A stretch of 64,000 nucleotides of DNA from Triatoma infestans (taxonomy: Eukaryota > Arthropoda > Insecta > Hemiptera > Reduviidae), in NCBI GenBank assembly GCA_011037195.1, contig JAAEAF010002786.1, positions 62,001 through 126,000 on the forward strand, in the 5' to 3' direction. The position numbers and the translations under genes are program-made. The notes beneath the pieces were generated by a model. That model did no database searches. It saw nothing but the letters and a program-made list of their open reading frames with translations, and had not been told where the DNA came from. Shown here one piece after another: positions 1 to 9,633 of this stretch (positions are counted from its first letter, which is position 1; each line of letters opens with the position of its first letter).

Positions 1-60
1 TTGAAAATTTGACGATTAAAACTCTTCCTCTTACAGCAGTAAGAAACGTCCACATAGCTT
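1..60 (+). repeat. RptA 3'-end fragment
   Basis: The window opens inside a copy of the dominant repeat (RptA). It has the 'GAAAATTTGACGATTAAAAC' stretch, then 'CTTCCTCTTAC' and a short 'CAGTAAGAA' that forms the terminal hairpin. This matches the 3' end of the better copy ending near 10650, with several substitutions. The rest of the copy lies outside the window. Confidence 0.6.
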
Positions 61-469
61 TCTCGTATTACAATTAAAACAATTCTAATAGAAAAATATG
101 TTTACTTTAAACCTACAACATTCACTAAACGTTTAATTGGGGCTTGCATGGGGCTTGTTTACTTGAATGTAACGGCTACATAGGCATAAATTTAAGCCTA
201 ATCCACAGATTTCCTATAAAATGAATTTTTCGTGAAAATGTTTCAAATAAAATTGATATGTTTTATATCTGTCCTAATTTAGTTTCAAATGAAGACCTGC
301 TTTGAAAAATAGAACTAAGTCTTTAACAGATATCAATTTTCCTAAAAAAATCTTACAAACAATAAAAGGAATAATCATTTATGTAGGAGATCAACATGCA
401 TTGTTGAAGAAAAGCGTTGGAACGATTTATGAAAAAAATTGCAGAAAATGTGGTAAAATAAAGATGCTC

Positions 470-905
470 TTTGGGGGCCAGGACAGACATATTAGTGAGA
501 TGTTGCTGTGACTTTCACGGACCTCCCTCAGGCATCTGGTTGGATCCTTAGCTTGGTATTCTGATTTAAGGAGATACCTCTAAGATACCCCTTTTGAAGA
601 GTCTGTGAGGCAGAGAAGGAAACACACATCCATTTTATGATAGATTGCTCGGGTAGTGAGGAATTTAGTTTCAGGAACTTTGGTCGGAACAGGATGTATG
701 TGGAAGAGATTAGCCTATTTCCGTTTAATATTCTTCTCCGATTTGTTCGGGCTGCGGTGAATTTTAGATGGGCTAGACCCGGGTCTGAATTTTTATTCAG
801 GTTTATTGTTGTTTATCTTTGGGGTAGCTATATGGGCCCAGTGAGACTTTGGATAGCCTAGGTTCGCCCCCCCCCCCAAAACGAATAATAATAACAACAA
901 TAATA
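470..905 (+). pseudogene. LINE 3' fragment: C-terminal tail after RNase H
   Basis: Fragment of the C-terminal tail of an RNase H-bearing non-LTR retrotransposon (I/R1/jockey-type polyprotein). Reading across frames one sees a piece like 'LSRTSLRHLVGSLAWYSDLR' (510-575), equivalent to the 'LTGH..LR.HL' block. It is followed by a degraded Cys/His region, 'KETHIHFMIDCS' (about 619-655), and a typical tail 'EISLFPFNILLRFVRAA' (about 700-755). The longest clean stretch is 637-861. There are in-frame stops and at least one frameshift before it. After the stop comes a C-tract and an AAT/AAC-rich tail (863-905) that may be the element's 3' end. Family recognition is from the spacing of these motifs; the clade is uncertain. 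It cannot be functional. Confidence 0.6.
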
Positions 906-1639
906 AGAGAAAGTCAAAAAGAAATCAAACTTACAATAGTGAAATAAATAAAGAGTAAATTTGCGTCTATTATTATGCACTAAAGTAGAAAGAACATTGA
1001 AAAAATGTTCCAGCAATGCACGAAGAAAAACCTTCCTTTTCTGTTTCCTTCTGTTTGTGTGAATGTCACACTAGGTCTGCTACTAATCTGCCGACGTTAT
1101 AACTTCTTATTGAAGAAAAAGCAGAAAAAAAGTGAAAATATTTTTCTCCATTATTTCTTCAATCTAAAGGAAAAAATAGGAAAAAATCATTTGTTTACGT
1201 TCCTGCAGCTGTAATATTTCCACTGTTACCTTGGAATATTCTCTAAATGTCATAGATTTCCCATTTCCCAAAATGAATCAATAGTTGTGATAAACTACTC
1301 TACTAGAATTACAATTTTCCTAAATTATTTTCTATAAATGTGAATTAAAGGCAATAATTTTTCCAAACAGGTGGAAACTATTTCCTCCAGAAAGGAAATA
1401 AAATATATTTTATTACTTTCTCTTAATCCTATAAGAAATATTGCAATCGGAGCAAATTTTGGGAAATTTAGTTTTCCATCAGAAAATGTTTTGGAGATGT
1501 CTTGAGTATCGAAAAACTTTTCTAGTGAATGATCTGTATGTGTAGCGTGTTAAGTATTTGAATAAAAAAATGTCCTAAGCGAAAAATAGCAAAAAGGTCA
1601 AACTTGATATTGAGCCAAAACTTTTAGCCAACTTATAAG
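906..1639. other. AT-rich stretch, no gene seen
   Basis: No coding similarity is recognised. The last 150 bases (about 1490-1640) resemble a decayed minus-strand RptA copy: 'AATGATCTGTATGTGT' is followed by 'GTCAAACTTGATATT', in the order seen in the better copies. Confidence 0.4.
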
Positions 1640-2110
1640 ACTGTTGTTTTTTTTTGCAGTTTTTCGTCCATGGTTTAAATGAGGAAGTTAGGTATCTTGC
1701 TCCGCCGTCAAAACTTTTTATTAAAGGAAGAAAATGTTCATATTGCAACAAATTTACGACCAGTAATCATTGTATATAAAGGAAATTTCCACTTCAGATA
1801 CGTACCGCGGATAGGTTTCAGTCCGTGGTTTAAAAAGCACAAGAGCAGTACACAAATAATGGGGACACGGTTAAGGGGGCATGTGCTAATCAACAGGAAT
1901 CAAAAATGTTTAAAGCGGTAAATTCAGAGAATTGTGACAATTGTAATGTTCTAGATACTGTGGAGCCCAGAATAGTGTATTATATGAGTTATGATTTGTT
2001 TAGAGTGAACATTCCCAAATATTTAAAAGAATTTCCCCGCGAAGGAGACTTAATGAATTCAAAAAACCCTAACTTATTATAGAGCACTCCTCGCATTTTT
2101 ATGGATGATG
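1640..2110 (+). pseudogene. possible LINE C-terminal relic
   Basis: Reading frames joined by eye give 'FSPWFKKHKSSTQIMGTRLR' (1819-1878) and then 'CDNCNVLDTVEHRIVYYMS' (about 1935-1990). The order of a basic W-F region, an 'RLR.GH'-like segment and C..C....T..HR resembles the Cys/His tail behind the reverse transcriptase of insect LINEs. No reverse transcriptase motif is present and there are several frame changes, so this is a weak call. The open stretch 1679-1921 may be only this relic or chance. A T/A-rich stretch follows to 2270. Confidence 0.3.
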
Positions 2111-2516
2111 GAGCGATATAAGAATTCAAAATATAAAACTTCTTTTATTTTAGCTTTTTTTTTTACTTTATTTATCCTTTTGTTATTTGTTTTATTATTT
2201 TATTATTTTTCTTGTTGATGAAATGTATTGTTGTATTGTTACTGTGTTTTAATATTATAAATAAGATTTTGCTTTTGCTAAATCTGTTTCTGTTCATCTG
2301 CAGAAACGGGAATTAAGGAAATTCATTATTTATCGTCTTTAAATTAATTAAATAAGTTGTTGAACAAAGATATCTGACAATAAAGAGCGTCTTGTAATCA
2401 AAATTGAAGCAGCGATGGAAGTAGCAGTGAAATGCACTGCTAGAATTCCAAGTTGACCGGAAATGGGTTTTTCTATTTTTTTTTTTAAGAATTTTGGATC
2501 TTGGAATTATCTTTTC

Positions 2517-2527
2517 ACTTGAAAGGC
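2517..2527 (+). repeat. 11-bp target-site duplication, left
   Basis: ACTTGAAAGGC occurs here and again at 5844-5854, directly flanking the RTE-like LINE. The two copies are identical over 11 bp, which fixes both ends of the insertion and suggests it is not ancient. Confidence 0.85.
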
Positions 2528-2583
2528 CCCCGCAAGGGGTAACTGTTGCATGCAGTTACCTGGGGAGTAGCGACCCTACGGGT
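2528..2583 (+). promoter_or_regulatory. hairpin cluster at LINE 5' terminus
   Basis: Three perfect hairpins lie one after another from the first base of the element. They are CCCC-GCAA-GGGG (2528-2539, a GNRA-type tetraloop), GTAACTG-loop-CAGTTAC (2539-2559) and ACCC-TAC-GGGT (2573-2583). Some RTE and R2 elements are known to begin with an HDV-like self-cleaving ribozyme. I could not thread the HDV double pseudoknot through this sequence, so only a structured leader is claimed. Confidence 0.5.
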
Positions 2584-2814
2584 TAACCTGAGCTCAGTAC
2601 ACCATGCACACTCACCAGAACAGTATACTAAACATATCCACAAACACTTCCACACTACAGACAAGGTACAGACAGTACACAACTTAGGGTTACCGTCCCT
2701 AAGGTGATATGGCTAGCCTGGTAGCCAGAAGGAGGCAGCCCCTCCATCAGGATAGGTTGCTATGGGCCAATCCCTCATACGACTGAAATTCTATAGATTA
2801 CAAATAACACAGGA

Positions 2815-3600
2815 ATGACGGACGGATTTTTGAAGGTTACGACTAGGCGAGGAAAACAGATTATTCGTTTGGGAACGTGGAATGTGAGAGGAATTAATGG
2901 AAAGGAGGAGGAATTAGTGGATGAGTTGAAAAGGGCCAGAATTGACTTTATAGGCATATCTGAAACTAAAAAGAAAGGAAAAGGATGTGTTAGTTTGAAG
3001 GACGGTTATACTTTTATATATTCCGGAGTGTCACAAAATGAAAGAGCGAAAGGAGGAGTAGGCTGTATCTTCCACAAATATATGAGGGATTTAATAAAGG
3101 ATTGGAGTTGTATTGATGAGAGAATTATGGTGGTGGATTGGGAGGAATCGGGAATTCTATACTCAACTATAGTAGCTTATGCTCCCACAGACAATTCGAG
3201 TACAGAAGAAAAGGATCAGTTTTTCGACAACTTACAGAAACTGCTGGATGACTGTAAGGGTATACCTATAGTAATGGGAGATCTAAATGGAAGAGTTGGT
3301 AACAACGTTGAGGAATGGGGAGACGTGCTGGGAAAGTATGGAGAAACTGAGATAAATGATACTGGCGAGAGGATACTCCATATCTGTTTAGCTAATGATA
3401 TGGTAATAGGGAATACTAAGTTTCCGCACAGAGAAATACACAGGCACACTAGAGAGGAAAGGAGTAGGGAAGAAAAATCTATTATTGATTATTTCCTAAT
3501 AAGTAAAAAGATAAAGTGGAAAGAGATATTAAACATCACGGTTAAAAGGAAGCGATCATTATCTGTTGATTTTGGAGAAAGACTGCCCATCAATCACGAA
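2815..3600 (+). pseudogene. LINE endonuclease domain (EEP family)
   Basis: First segment of the RTE-like ORF, an exonuclease-endonuclease-phosphatase fold that nicks target DNA to prime reverse transcription. Visible motifs are 'LGTWNVRG' (residues about 21-28), 'GISETK' (47-52), 'YAPTD' (about 123-127), 'GDLNGRVG' (about 155-162) and 'IIDYFLIS' (about 223-230). The last matches the usual 'QIDYFLI' block. The expected SDH motif after 'VKRKRSLSVD' is not readable because a frameshift lies at about 3550-3600. The ATG at 2815 is the first in frame after the stop at 2794. The open frame itself runs on to 3624 but is out of register there. Function is inferred from family motifs. Confidence 0.85.
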
Positions 3601-4072
3601 ACGAAGAAAAGAACCCTTCATTAAGAAGAAAACTAATAGGAGAATAAAATCCTTTAAACTGAAGGACGAGGAAACAGCCGAAACATATAGGAAAAGTATA
3701 GAAGGAAAGGCAAGGTTATATGGCGACAACTGGAATAATAATGACATAAATAGGGGCTGGGAGGCGTTTAAGAAAATAATTCTAGAGTCAGCAAAGGAAG
3801 TCTGTGGCGAATCAAACGTGGGCCTGAGGGAGAAAAGAACAGCTTGGTGGAACGAAGAAGTGAAAGCGGAGGTAAAAAGAAAGAAAGTAGCCTGGAGGAA
3901 TTACTTAAGAACGGGTACATTGGCAGATTATGAAGGATACAAGGAACACAGGAAGAAAGTTAAACAAAGTGTGTTGGAATCAAAAAGGAAATCTTGGGAA
4001 GAGTTTGGGAAAAATATGGAAGAAAACTCTAAAGGAAACCAGAAGCTGTTTATAAAATACTCAAAAACATGA
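3566..4072 (+). pseudogene. LINE linker region between EN and RT
   Basis: Second segment of the same ORF, in a different frame (frame 2 of the window). It is Lys/Arg/Glu-rich, with 'RTAWWNEEVKAEVKRKKVAW' near residues 91-110. The 'WW.EEV...V..KK.A' pattern is the usual linker in RTE-like polyproteins before the fingers of the reverse transcriptase. It ends at a stop where the frame shifts back by one base, about 4060-4072, into the reverse-transcriptase segment. It is the middle part of the LINE protein, not a separate gene. Confidence 0.75.
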
Positions 4073-4717
4073 GGAAGGATAAGGAACCTGCCATAAAATT
4101 CATAAAAGATAAAATGGGAAATATAATTAGAAAAGAGGAAGATATTATGGAGAGATGGAGGGAGTATTTTATAGACTTACTACAGGAAGGCAGCAACGGT
4201 GTTGAGGAGGAAGCGAACGGACGGAACGAAGTGAATCTTGCATTGACATTTAATGAGAATAGGGAAGTAGACGTAGAATTCGAGGAAGATGACTACATAG
4301 AGGATATGGACTTATCATTAGTGATCGGAAATATGAAGCTAGGAAAGGCAGCTGGACATGACGGAATTACTCCAGAAATGATAAAGTATATGGGTAAAAA
4401 GGGAGAAGAAATCCTCCTACATATTTTCAATCTGATTTGGAAAAAGAAGCAGATTCCTAGAGATTGGGAGGTTTCGGTAATAGTGCCAATATATAAAAAA
4501 GGTGGTAACAGGGAATGCGGAAATCACAGAGGAATATCCCTTCTATCTGTCCCTAGCAAATTGTACTCCAAGATCCTAGAGAACAGACTGCGAGGAATCA
4601 AAGATAGTCAACTTCAGGAGGCCCAGTACGGATTTAGAAGCAATAGAAGCACACAGGACCTTATTTTTTCTCTGCGCCAAGTAAGCGAGAAGGTCATAGA
4701 AAAGAACAAGAAATTGT
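4069..4717 (+). pseudogene. LINE reverse transcriptase, N-terminal half
   Basis: Fingers and first palm motifs of the reverse transcriptase. Recognisable are 'KAAGHDGITPEMIKY' (about residues 94-108), 'VIVPIYKKGG' (about 138-147) and 'NHRGISLLSVPSKLYSKILE' (about 152-171), which is RT block 2. 'QYGFRSNRSTQDLIFSLRQ' (about 186-204) is block 3. The frame is lost at about 4717, just before the first catalytic aspartate block, by a small indel near 'AAATTGTGTGGACCTGG'. After that the open stretch to 4758 is out of register. Confidence 0.9.
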
Positions 4718-5803
4718 GTGGACCTGGAAAAAGCATTCGATCGAGTGAGAAGGTGTGACATAATGGACTCTCTAATCAGGAAAGGAGTAAACGAAGGCTT
4801 AAGGAGAGCCATAGAAAGTCTATACAAAACCACAAGAAATTACGTTCGCACTTCCAACGTTAGGTCGAAAGAATTTGTAACAACGAAAGGAATCCGTCAA
4901 GGCTGTAGCCTTAGCCCATTGTTATTTATAGTTGCCTTAGACGAAGCTTTGAGGAAGTGTCAGCAAAAGATGCGCAGCTTCAATGTCGGTTATTGTAGAA
5001 TGACTCCTGTGCGTTTGAGCCTCCTCGCGTTCGCAGACGATATCGTCGTGTTTGCAAATAATGATATAAATTTGCAATACAATATGAATATATTGCAGGA
5101 AGAATTAGGGAAAATTCACATGGCGATTAACTTCCATAAGTCTAAAACTATGGAGATTAGCCGTTGCAGAGAAGGACCGCTAAATGTTAACATCAGAAAT
5201 GTTATGTTGGAGCAAGTTGCTGATTTTAAATATTTGGGAGTAAATATTAATGAACAAGGCCCAATCCACGGAGAAATTAACGGAAGAGTGGCTACGGCAG
5301 GTAGAATGTTCAGTGCCCTTAAGAAAGGATTTATTATTAAAAAGGAAATAACGAAGGGCACGAAAATAACGGTTTTTAAAAATACTTATCTCCCAATTCT
5401 AACCTACGGCAGCGAATCATGGGCTCTAACTTCCAAACACAGCAGCCAGGTACAGGCAGCCGAAATGCGTTTCCTCCAAAAAATAGAGGGAAAGACGAGG
5501 AGAGATAGAATAAGAAATTCTACAATAAGGTATAATCTAAATGTCGGGCCGGTGGATGAGCTGCTGAGAGAACACAGGTTAAGATGGTTTGGGCACATGA
5601 TGAGGATGGACGCAGGCCGTATAGCGAGAACTTGTTTTGAGGCTAAGATGCAGGGTCAAAGAGGCAGGGGCAGACCGCGCACTACATGGGAAGGGATAGT
5701 GAGAGAGGATTTCAAAAAGAAGAACTTGGATTGGAGAAGGAATAGAAAGTTGACTGAGGATAGGGATAGTTGGAAAGCTTTAGTGAAGGCACCTCGACAC
5801 TGA
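4718..5803 (+). pseudogene. LINE reverse transcriptase, palm and C-terminal domain
   Basis: Continuation of the reverse transcriptase in frame 2. 'DLEKAFDRVRR' near the start carries the first catalytic Asp and 'GIRQGCSLSPLLF' (about 52-66) is the nucleotide-binding block. 'FADDIVVFA' (about 105-113) is the catalytic F/YADD, and 'FKYLGVNIN' (about 170) the thumb-side block. Next come 'YLPILTYGSESWAL', then 'RLRWFGHMMRM' and 'GRGRPRTTW', the typical C-terminal region of RTE-like proteins. All catalytic residues look intact, but the frameshifts upstream make the full protein impossible. The stop at 5801 is followed by about 40 bp of GA-rich 3' end. Confidence 0.9.
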
Positions 5804-5843
5804 AAGGTAAACGAGGAATGATTAAGAAGAAGAGAAGAAGAAG

Positions 5844-5854
5844 ACTTGAAAGGC
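5844..5854 (+). repeat. 11-bp target-site duplication, right
   Basis: ACTTGAAAGGC, identical to 2517-2527. It directly follows the (GAA)-rich tail of the LINE. Confidence 0.85.
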
Positions 5855-5879
5855 TAACTGTATACATATAAAAACTAAT

Positions 5880-6095
5880 ATTGAATTTGTGGATGTGTCC
5901 GCAGTGCTGGGATTTTATCCGTCATAGCATATGCTTATTGTTGTTGTTCTGACCGGTTGCGGACTTTCATCCATCGTCTGAGTTAGGCTATTATCAAGTT
6001 TGTGTAGAGAGCTGACTTCAACTTTATCTTATATTTACTTCATATTGACCTTATTCTGACGATGGATGAGAATCCGAAACCAGACGTTCTGCTTT
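5880..6095. mobile_element. palindromic ribozyme element, family B (short copy)
   Basis: Short copy of the element at 7478-7847. The left arm carries 'GGATGTGTCCGCAGTGCTGG' (5891-5910) and a minus-strand hammerhead-like core at 5949-5980. The core is degraded there: CAGACGA and GCAA replace CUGACGA and GAAA. The right arm carries a better plus-strand core (6056-6083). The arms share 'GTGTAGAGAGCTGACTTCAAC'-like sequence with the larger copy. It begins only about 25 bp after the LINE target duplication. Confidence 0.6.
6056..6083 (+). ncRNA. hammerhead-like ribozyme motif (family B)
   Basis: CTGACGA (6056-6062), then stem II TGGAT-GAG-AATCC, then GAAAC (6076-6080). In hammerheads the core is CUGANGA / stem II / GAAA, where the base at N (position 7) is free, so CUGACGA is acceptable. 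The expected palindromic ACCGGU of stem III reads ACCAGA here, so this copy is probably inactive. Similarity to type I hammerheads of Penelope-like elements is inferred. Confidence 0.5.
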
Positions 6096-6099
6096 TCTT

Positions 6100-7463
6100 C
6101 CTTCTTTCCTTTTTTCCGGAAAATTAACATTATCTAATAAGCCAATCAAGAGTGTATCTGTGAAAAATTAATTAAACAATCTTTTAAAAATCAATGATAA
6201 TCTAATTTAAAACATTCATTCTATGTTAATACATTAATATCATTAAAAGTAAACAAGGAGAGAGGTATGATATATTTCATATATCTGTTTTATATTAATA
6301 TAATATATATCCGTTTTAATATTTTGTGGTGAACAATGAGTGAAATGTTTCACAAACCGTCATAAATCAGTTTATTCCAATATAATAATAACAGCAATTA
6401 TAGTAGTGTAACCAAATTATAAATAAATCTGATGCCCCTTCTCACTCTTTCATTCTGGACTAACTATATCTGTTGCCGCGTTTAATAATAATAATTCTGT
6501 CGCAGAAATTTAACCGTCTGTTGACAGGGAGGAGTGCGGACTCGTTACAATTGACGAACATTCCATTAATAAAATGCCCAGTATTTCCATTTAATTGATA
6601 TTTGATTTTAATTAATTATCTTTTAATTTAAATCCATTGAATAAAATCAAATTTAAAGCCAGAGTGTGGTGGTTTTGAGAAGCCAGAGTGTGGTCGTAAA
6701 TTATTTTGCGTAGTATAGAGAGCTACAAATTGTTCATCCTTAGCTGGTATTAAATAAATGGATTTTGTGTGTAGGTATGTGTGTGTTTATATATACAAAT
6801 AGGTAAGTGAGTATGTATACGTGAGAGTCTGAGTCTAGGTCTTAAACTCAATGGAGTAGTAGTAGGATAAAGGATGTATTTGCCACCTGAGTACGAGCCG
6901 GGACGCTTAATAATACGCTGCACTCCTGTTTTTCAAGCTAGATTCGCGGTGACTCCTCGGTCTTCATGTCTGTACGTCAGTATCAAGTCGTCTTCTTCTC
7001 ACCTAATTTACATGTTGATGAGCTAGTTGTAATCATATTGTTTAACCACAATCCTTTTCAAACCGAAGTTCCTCCTTGTCTCTAAAATTCATTCGGCAAG
7101 GACTTAATCCATCATTAGTCCTTTTTTCCAGTTCCTCTTTTTTTTTCTTTTTACTCATTTTTCATTTTGATTGAATTGTTGATTGTTTTATCTCTAATGT
7201 ATAACTTTCTAAATTGAGTTTTTAATGGAGCCCCTTTGTGACATACTAAATTCTAAAGTTTTCCTAAAGTTTAAACTGATACATTTTGTATTGTACTTAA
7301 GAATTTTGTATTGAATATTTCAGAATTGACTAGCTCTGCTTAAAAATGCATCACGAAAATCAGAACAAACAGAAGACTTTTCTAAAATTATCTAAAGCTC
7401 TATTGGAACATGAATTAAAGTCCTCTTTGTTACACTTATATCAATAGAGGGTTGACAGTAAGC
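6100..7463. other. AT-rich stretch, no gene seen
   Basis: No protein similarity or known repeat is recognised. There are A/T runs and short ATA and GT tracts at 6270-6320 and 6768-6800. A slightly GC-richer part at about 6890-6970 has no open frame of note. Confidence 0.4.
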
Positions 7464-7477
7464 TAAATTAACAATAC
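7464..7477 (+). repeat. 14-bp target-site duplication, left
   Basis: TAAATTAACAATAC here and at 7848-7861, exactly flanking the 370-bp palindromic element. A perfect 14-bp duplication shows this is a real, fairly recent insertion. Confidence 0.9.
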
Positions 7478-7520
7478 CTGGTATTCTATCGTCGTAGTAT
7501 GCATATTCAAACTTTTATTC

Positions 7521-7552
7521 CTGACCGGTTTCGGATTTTCATCCATCGTCAG
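7521..7552 (-). ncRNA. hammerhead-like ribozyme motif (family B, left arm)
   Basis: On the minus strand CTGACGA (7552-7546), stem II TGGAT-GAA-AATCC, GAAA (7532-7529), then CCGG-TC. All invariant core bases (C3 U4 G5 A6 - G8 A9 and G12 A13 A14) are present. Stem III would be only the self-complementary ACCGGU with no loop. A single molecule could hardly close it, but two could pair as a dimeric hammerhead. The cleavage site would follow the C of GGUC. Confidence 0.65.
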
Positions 7553-7746
7553 AACCAATTCACCAAGTTCGTGTAGAGAGTTCACTTCAACGTAAGGTTT
7601 TCTGCTACACTTATACTTGTTGGTTTGTTGGTTGTATATATGTGCGGGAGGTTATCACATATATACAACCAACAAACCAACTAGTGTGAGGGTAACAGAA
7701 ACACTGCATTAAAGTGAACTCTCTACACGAACTTGGTGAATTTGTT

Positions 7747-7778
7747 CTGACGATGGATGAAAATCCGAAACTGGTCAG
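7747..7778 (+). ncRNA. hammerhead-like ribozyme motif (family B, right arm)
   Basis: CTGACGA (7747-7753), stem II TGGAT-GAA-AATCC, GAAA (7767-7770), then CTGGTC. The core is intact. Stem III has one change relative to the left arm (ACUGGU instead of ACCGGU), which weakens its self-complementarity. Confidence 0.6.
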
Positions 7779-7847
7779 GAATATGCATGCTAGGAGGGAT
7801 AAAATGCCAGATGTTATCCAGCATTGCGGACCCATCCACATACTCAA

Positions 7848-7861
7848 TAAATTAACAATAC
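7848..7861 (+). repeat. 14-bp target-site duplication, right
   Basis: TAAATTAACAATAC, identical to 7464-7477. Confidence 0.9.
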
Positions 7862-9633
7862 TTAAGCATCTTTTAATTTTTTTTTGTAATATATGTATAC
7901 ATAGTTGCAAATAAATGAATGAATAAACAGTTATATGATAAACATTCATGGTTAAATGAATGTATTTAACGTATTGCTTTTCCTTTTGAACACTTTTAAC
8001 GTTAGGGTCCAATAAAAAAAAAAACATGGTCCAAGGACAGAATTAGTCTACAAGGAGAGCGCCATTTATATAAAGACCAAATTGGGGTTTAAATTTCATT
8101 GTATGTATATGATATTATGGAAGATCATTTTTTGAGCGAAACATTATAACAAGTATTATTAACAGACCTGAAGGCACATCTAAATGGAATTATATTGTGA
8201 ATAATTTTTGTTCAAAAACAAGGGTTCAGGGAAAATTCAAATCCCTTGAATTAATTGTACACATTTGCAAATTAAATGTGAAGTATTTTGACATGTTACC
8301 TCCTACAGCAATTATTTAACTTGCACTACACTATTGTTGAATTTAAGCCAATTTTATTTGACAGCACAGTTGTTAACAGTCATTTTTGAATGTGGAGCAA
8401 AATGAAAACTCATTCCCTTTGATCTTCCCCGCCGACTGTACGATAGTTGCATCGTTGTTTTTTTTTTTACCCATAATCCACTAGCTTGCAACTACAAAAT
8501 TTCCGGCAGCTATATATCTATGTACATTAATTAATACCCTTTGCCGAAAAATATATATAAAAAAAGTATGACTGATGATTGTTCTTTGTGATTCAGTGCC
8601 TTGTTGATTATTTTCCATAATCAGACAAATCTACAATCGAATATTGACATTTTAATCTTTGTTTTCCATAAAAATTTACTTATTTCTTTTTTAATTTTTC
8701 ACGCTTCCGCGACCATTGTTATGTAAAACACTTAGGTCTTCGGGTTGAGTCCGCATCAGTGAGACCGCACCAAAATACAACACCAAAGATTTAAGTGTTT
8801 TATATTTCTTTTTTTCATTATATTTTTATTTTTTATCAAAAATTAATTTTTCCTATTTTAATTAGTAAATTTTGAAAAAGAATACTTCAATTTTGGAACC
8901 TCCTCAATTGGGCTGCTAAGGACTGGAGTAGCCCTAATTAATAGCGCTGTAAGGCATGAAAGCGCCGCTAGATAGCACGGCCGCGCCGTTTAAGATTTGT
9001 GATAAAAGTATCAAAAAAAGGTAGTAGGTATATGGAGTTTCGCGTTACGAGTTATCGATACTTTGGTAGTTACTTTTGCCCTTTATCGAGCTAGCTCAAT
9101 TTATTATAGTTGTAATTTGATTAACTGTAAGTACTTACAATAATAATTAACTATTCGTATGTATGGATATCTCTATTACCTGTGCACAGGTAATAGAGAT
9201 ATCCATATTAACGAGTATGACGAATTTGCTTATTATTATTATACTTTTAAGAATACTTATTGGCAATATGCCTGACTCTATTTCTTCTAATTTCTATTAA
9301 GTTTGTATTGTTTTCTTCTTGAGATTGCCGGTTGATTTTACAATGATTGATTAAATAAGATCTGGCGCCCAACACTATCTTTTCTTACCTAGTTATATTT
9401 TAAGTCTCTTCATTTAATTACTTTTTTTTTTTTTTAAATTATTGAAATAAAAAAATGTGCGGTTACTCCATTCACATTAAATTTTGTTGTTTCTAATATT
9501 TCCTTTCTTACTGCTATAAGAGCAATTATTTACTAACGTATCTGGTACTTTAAATTGAATTTTCTCAAAGGAAAAAAACAAGTTTTAAGGCGCCTTTTGA
9601 AATAATTTTTTTTTTTAAGGCACGTCAACATAA
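7862..9633. other. AT-rich DNA with unassigned repeats
   Basis: No gene is supported. A segment at about 8704-8780 (TTCCGCGACCATTG, then ATGTAAAACACTT and GGGTTGAGTCCGC) recurs in degraded form at 26428-26480 and is probably an unnamed repeat. A GC-richer patch lies at 8895-8990. A strong palindrome at 9162-9207 is listed separately. Confidence 0.4.
9162..9207. repeat. perfect 46-bp palindrome
   Basis: The 23-base arm TATGGATATCTCTATTACC-TGTG is followed at once by its exact reverse complement, with GTGCAC at the centre. Similarity continues imperfectly outward on both sides (ATTCGTATG on the left, CGAGTATGACGAAT on the right, plus AT-rich flanks), giving perhaps 45 bp more per arm. It may be the core of a small palindromic MITE. 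It codes for nothing. Confidence 0.85.

Larger units (their letters stand above)
2528..5843 (+). mobile_element. near-complete RTE-like LINE with TSD
   Basis: A 3,316-bp non-LTR retrotransposon bounded by an 11-bp duplication. It has a 5' leader of about 290 bp, an apurinic-type endonuclease, a reverse transcriptase and a C-terminal domain. A short 3' end follows, ending in a GAA-rich simple repeat (5822-5843) rather than poly(A). Overall length, single-ORF design and microsatellite tail fit the RTE clade. Proteins of this type are often annotated in insects as 'craniofacial development protein 2-like' or 'endonuclease-reverse transcriptase'. The ORF is broken by three frameshifts (about 3550-3600, about 4060 and about 4717) but has few other stops, so the copy is dead yet fairly young. 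The clade call is inferred from architecture; no phylogeny was possible. Confidence 0.85.
7478..7847. mobile_element. palindromic ribozyme element, family B, 370 bp with TSD
   Basis: Two arms of about 160-175 bp are inverted around a centre near 7645-7655. Each arm has a hammerhead-like core facing outward (7521-7552 minus, 7747-7778 plus). Both arms hold the 'GTGTAGAGAGTTCACTT' segment and a 'TTGGTTTGTTGGTTGTATAT' segment next to the centre. No open frame of its own is present; an apparent 138-residue minus frame merely reads through the palindrome. A 14-bp target duplication flanks it. The variable-length duplication, inverted terminal copies and hammerheads fit the non-coding ends of Penelope-like retroelements. 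This is inference, since no Penelope protein is present. Confidence 0.75.

Noticed and set aside
2528..2600. HDV-like ribozyme at the LINE 5' end
   Set aside because: I tried to place P1, P2, P3 and P4 of the nested pseudoknot, but P2 had no adequate partner. Only simple hairpins are supported.
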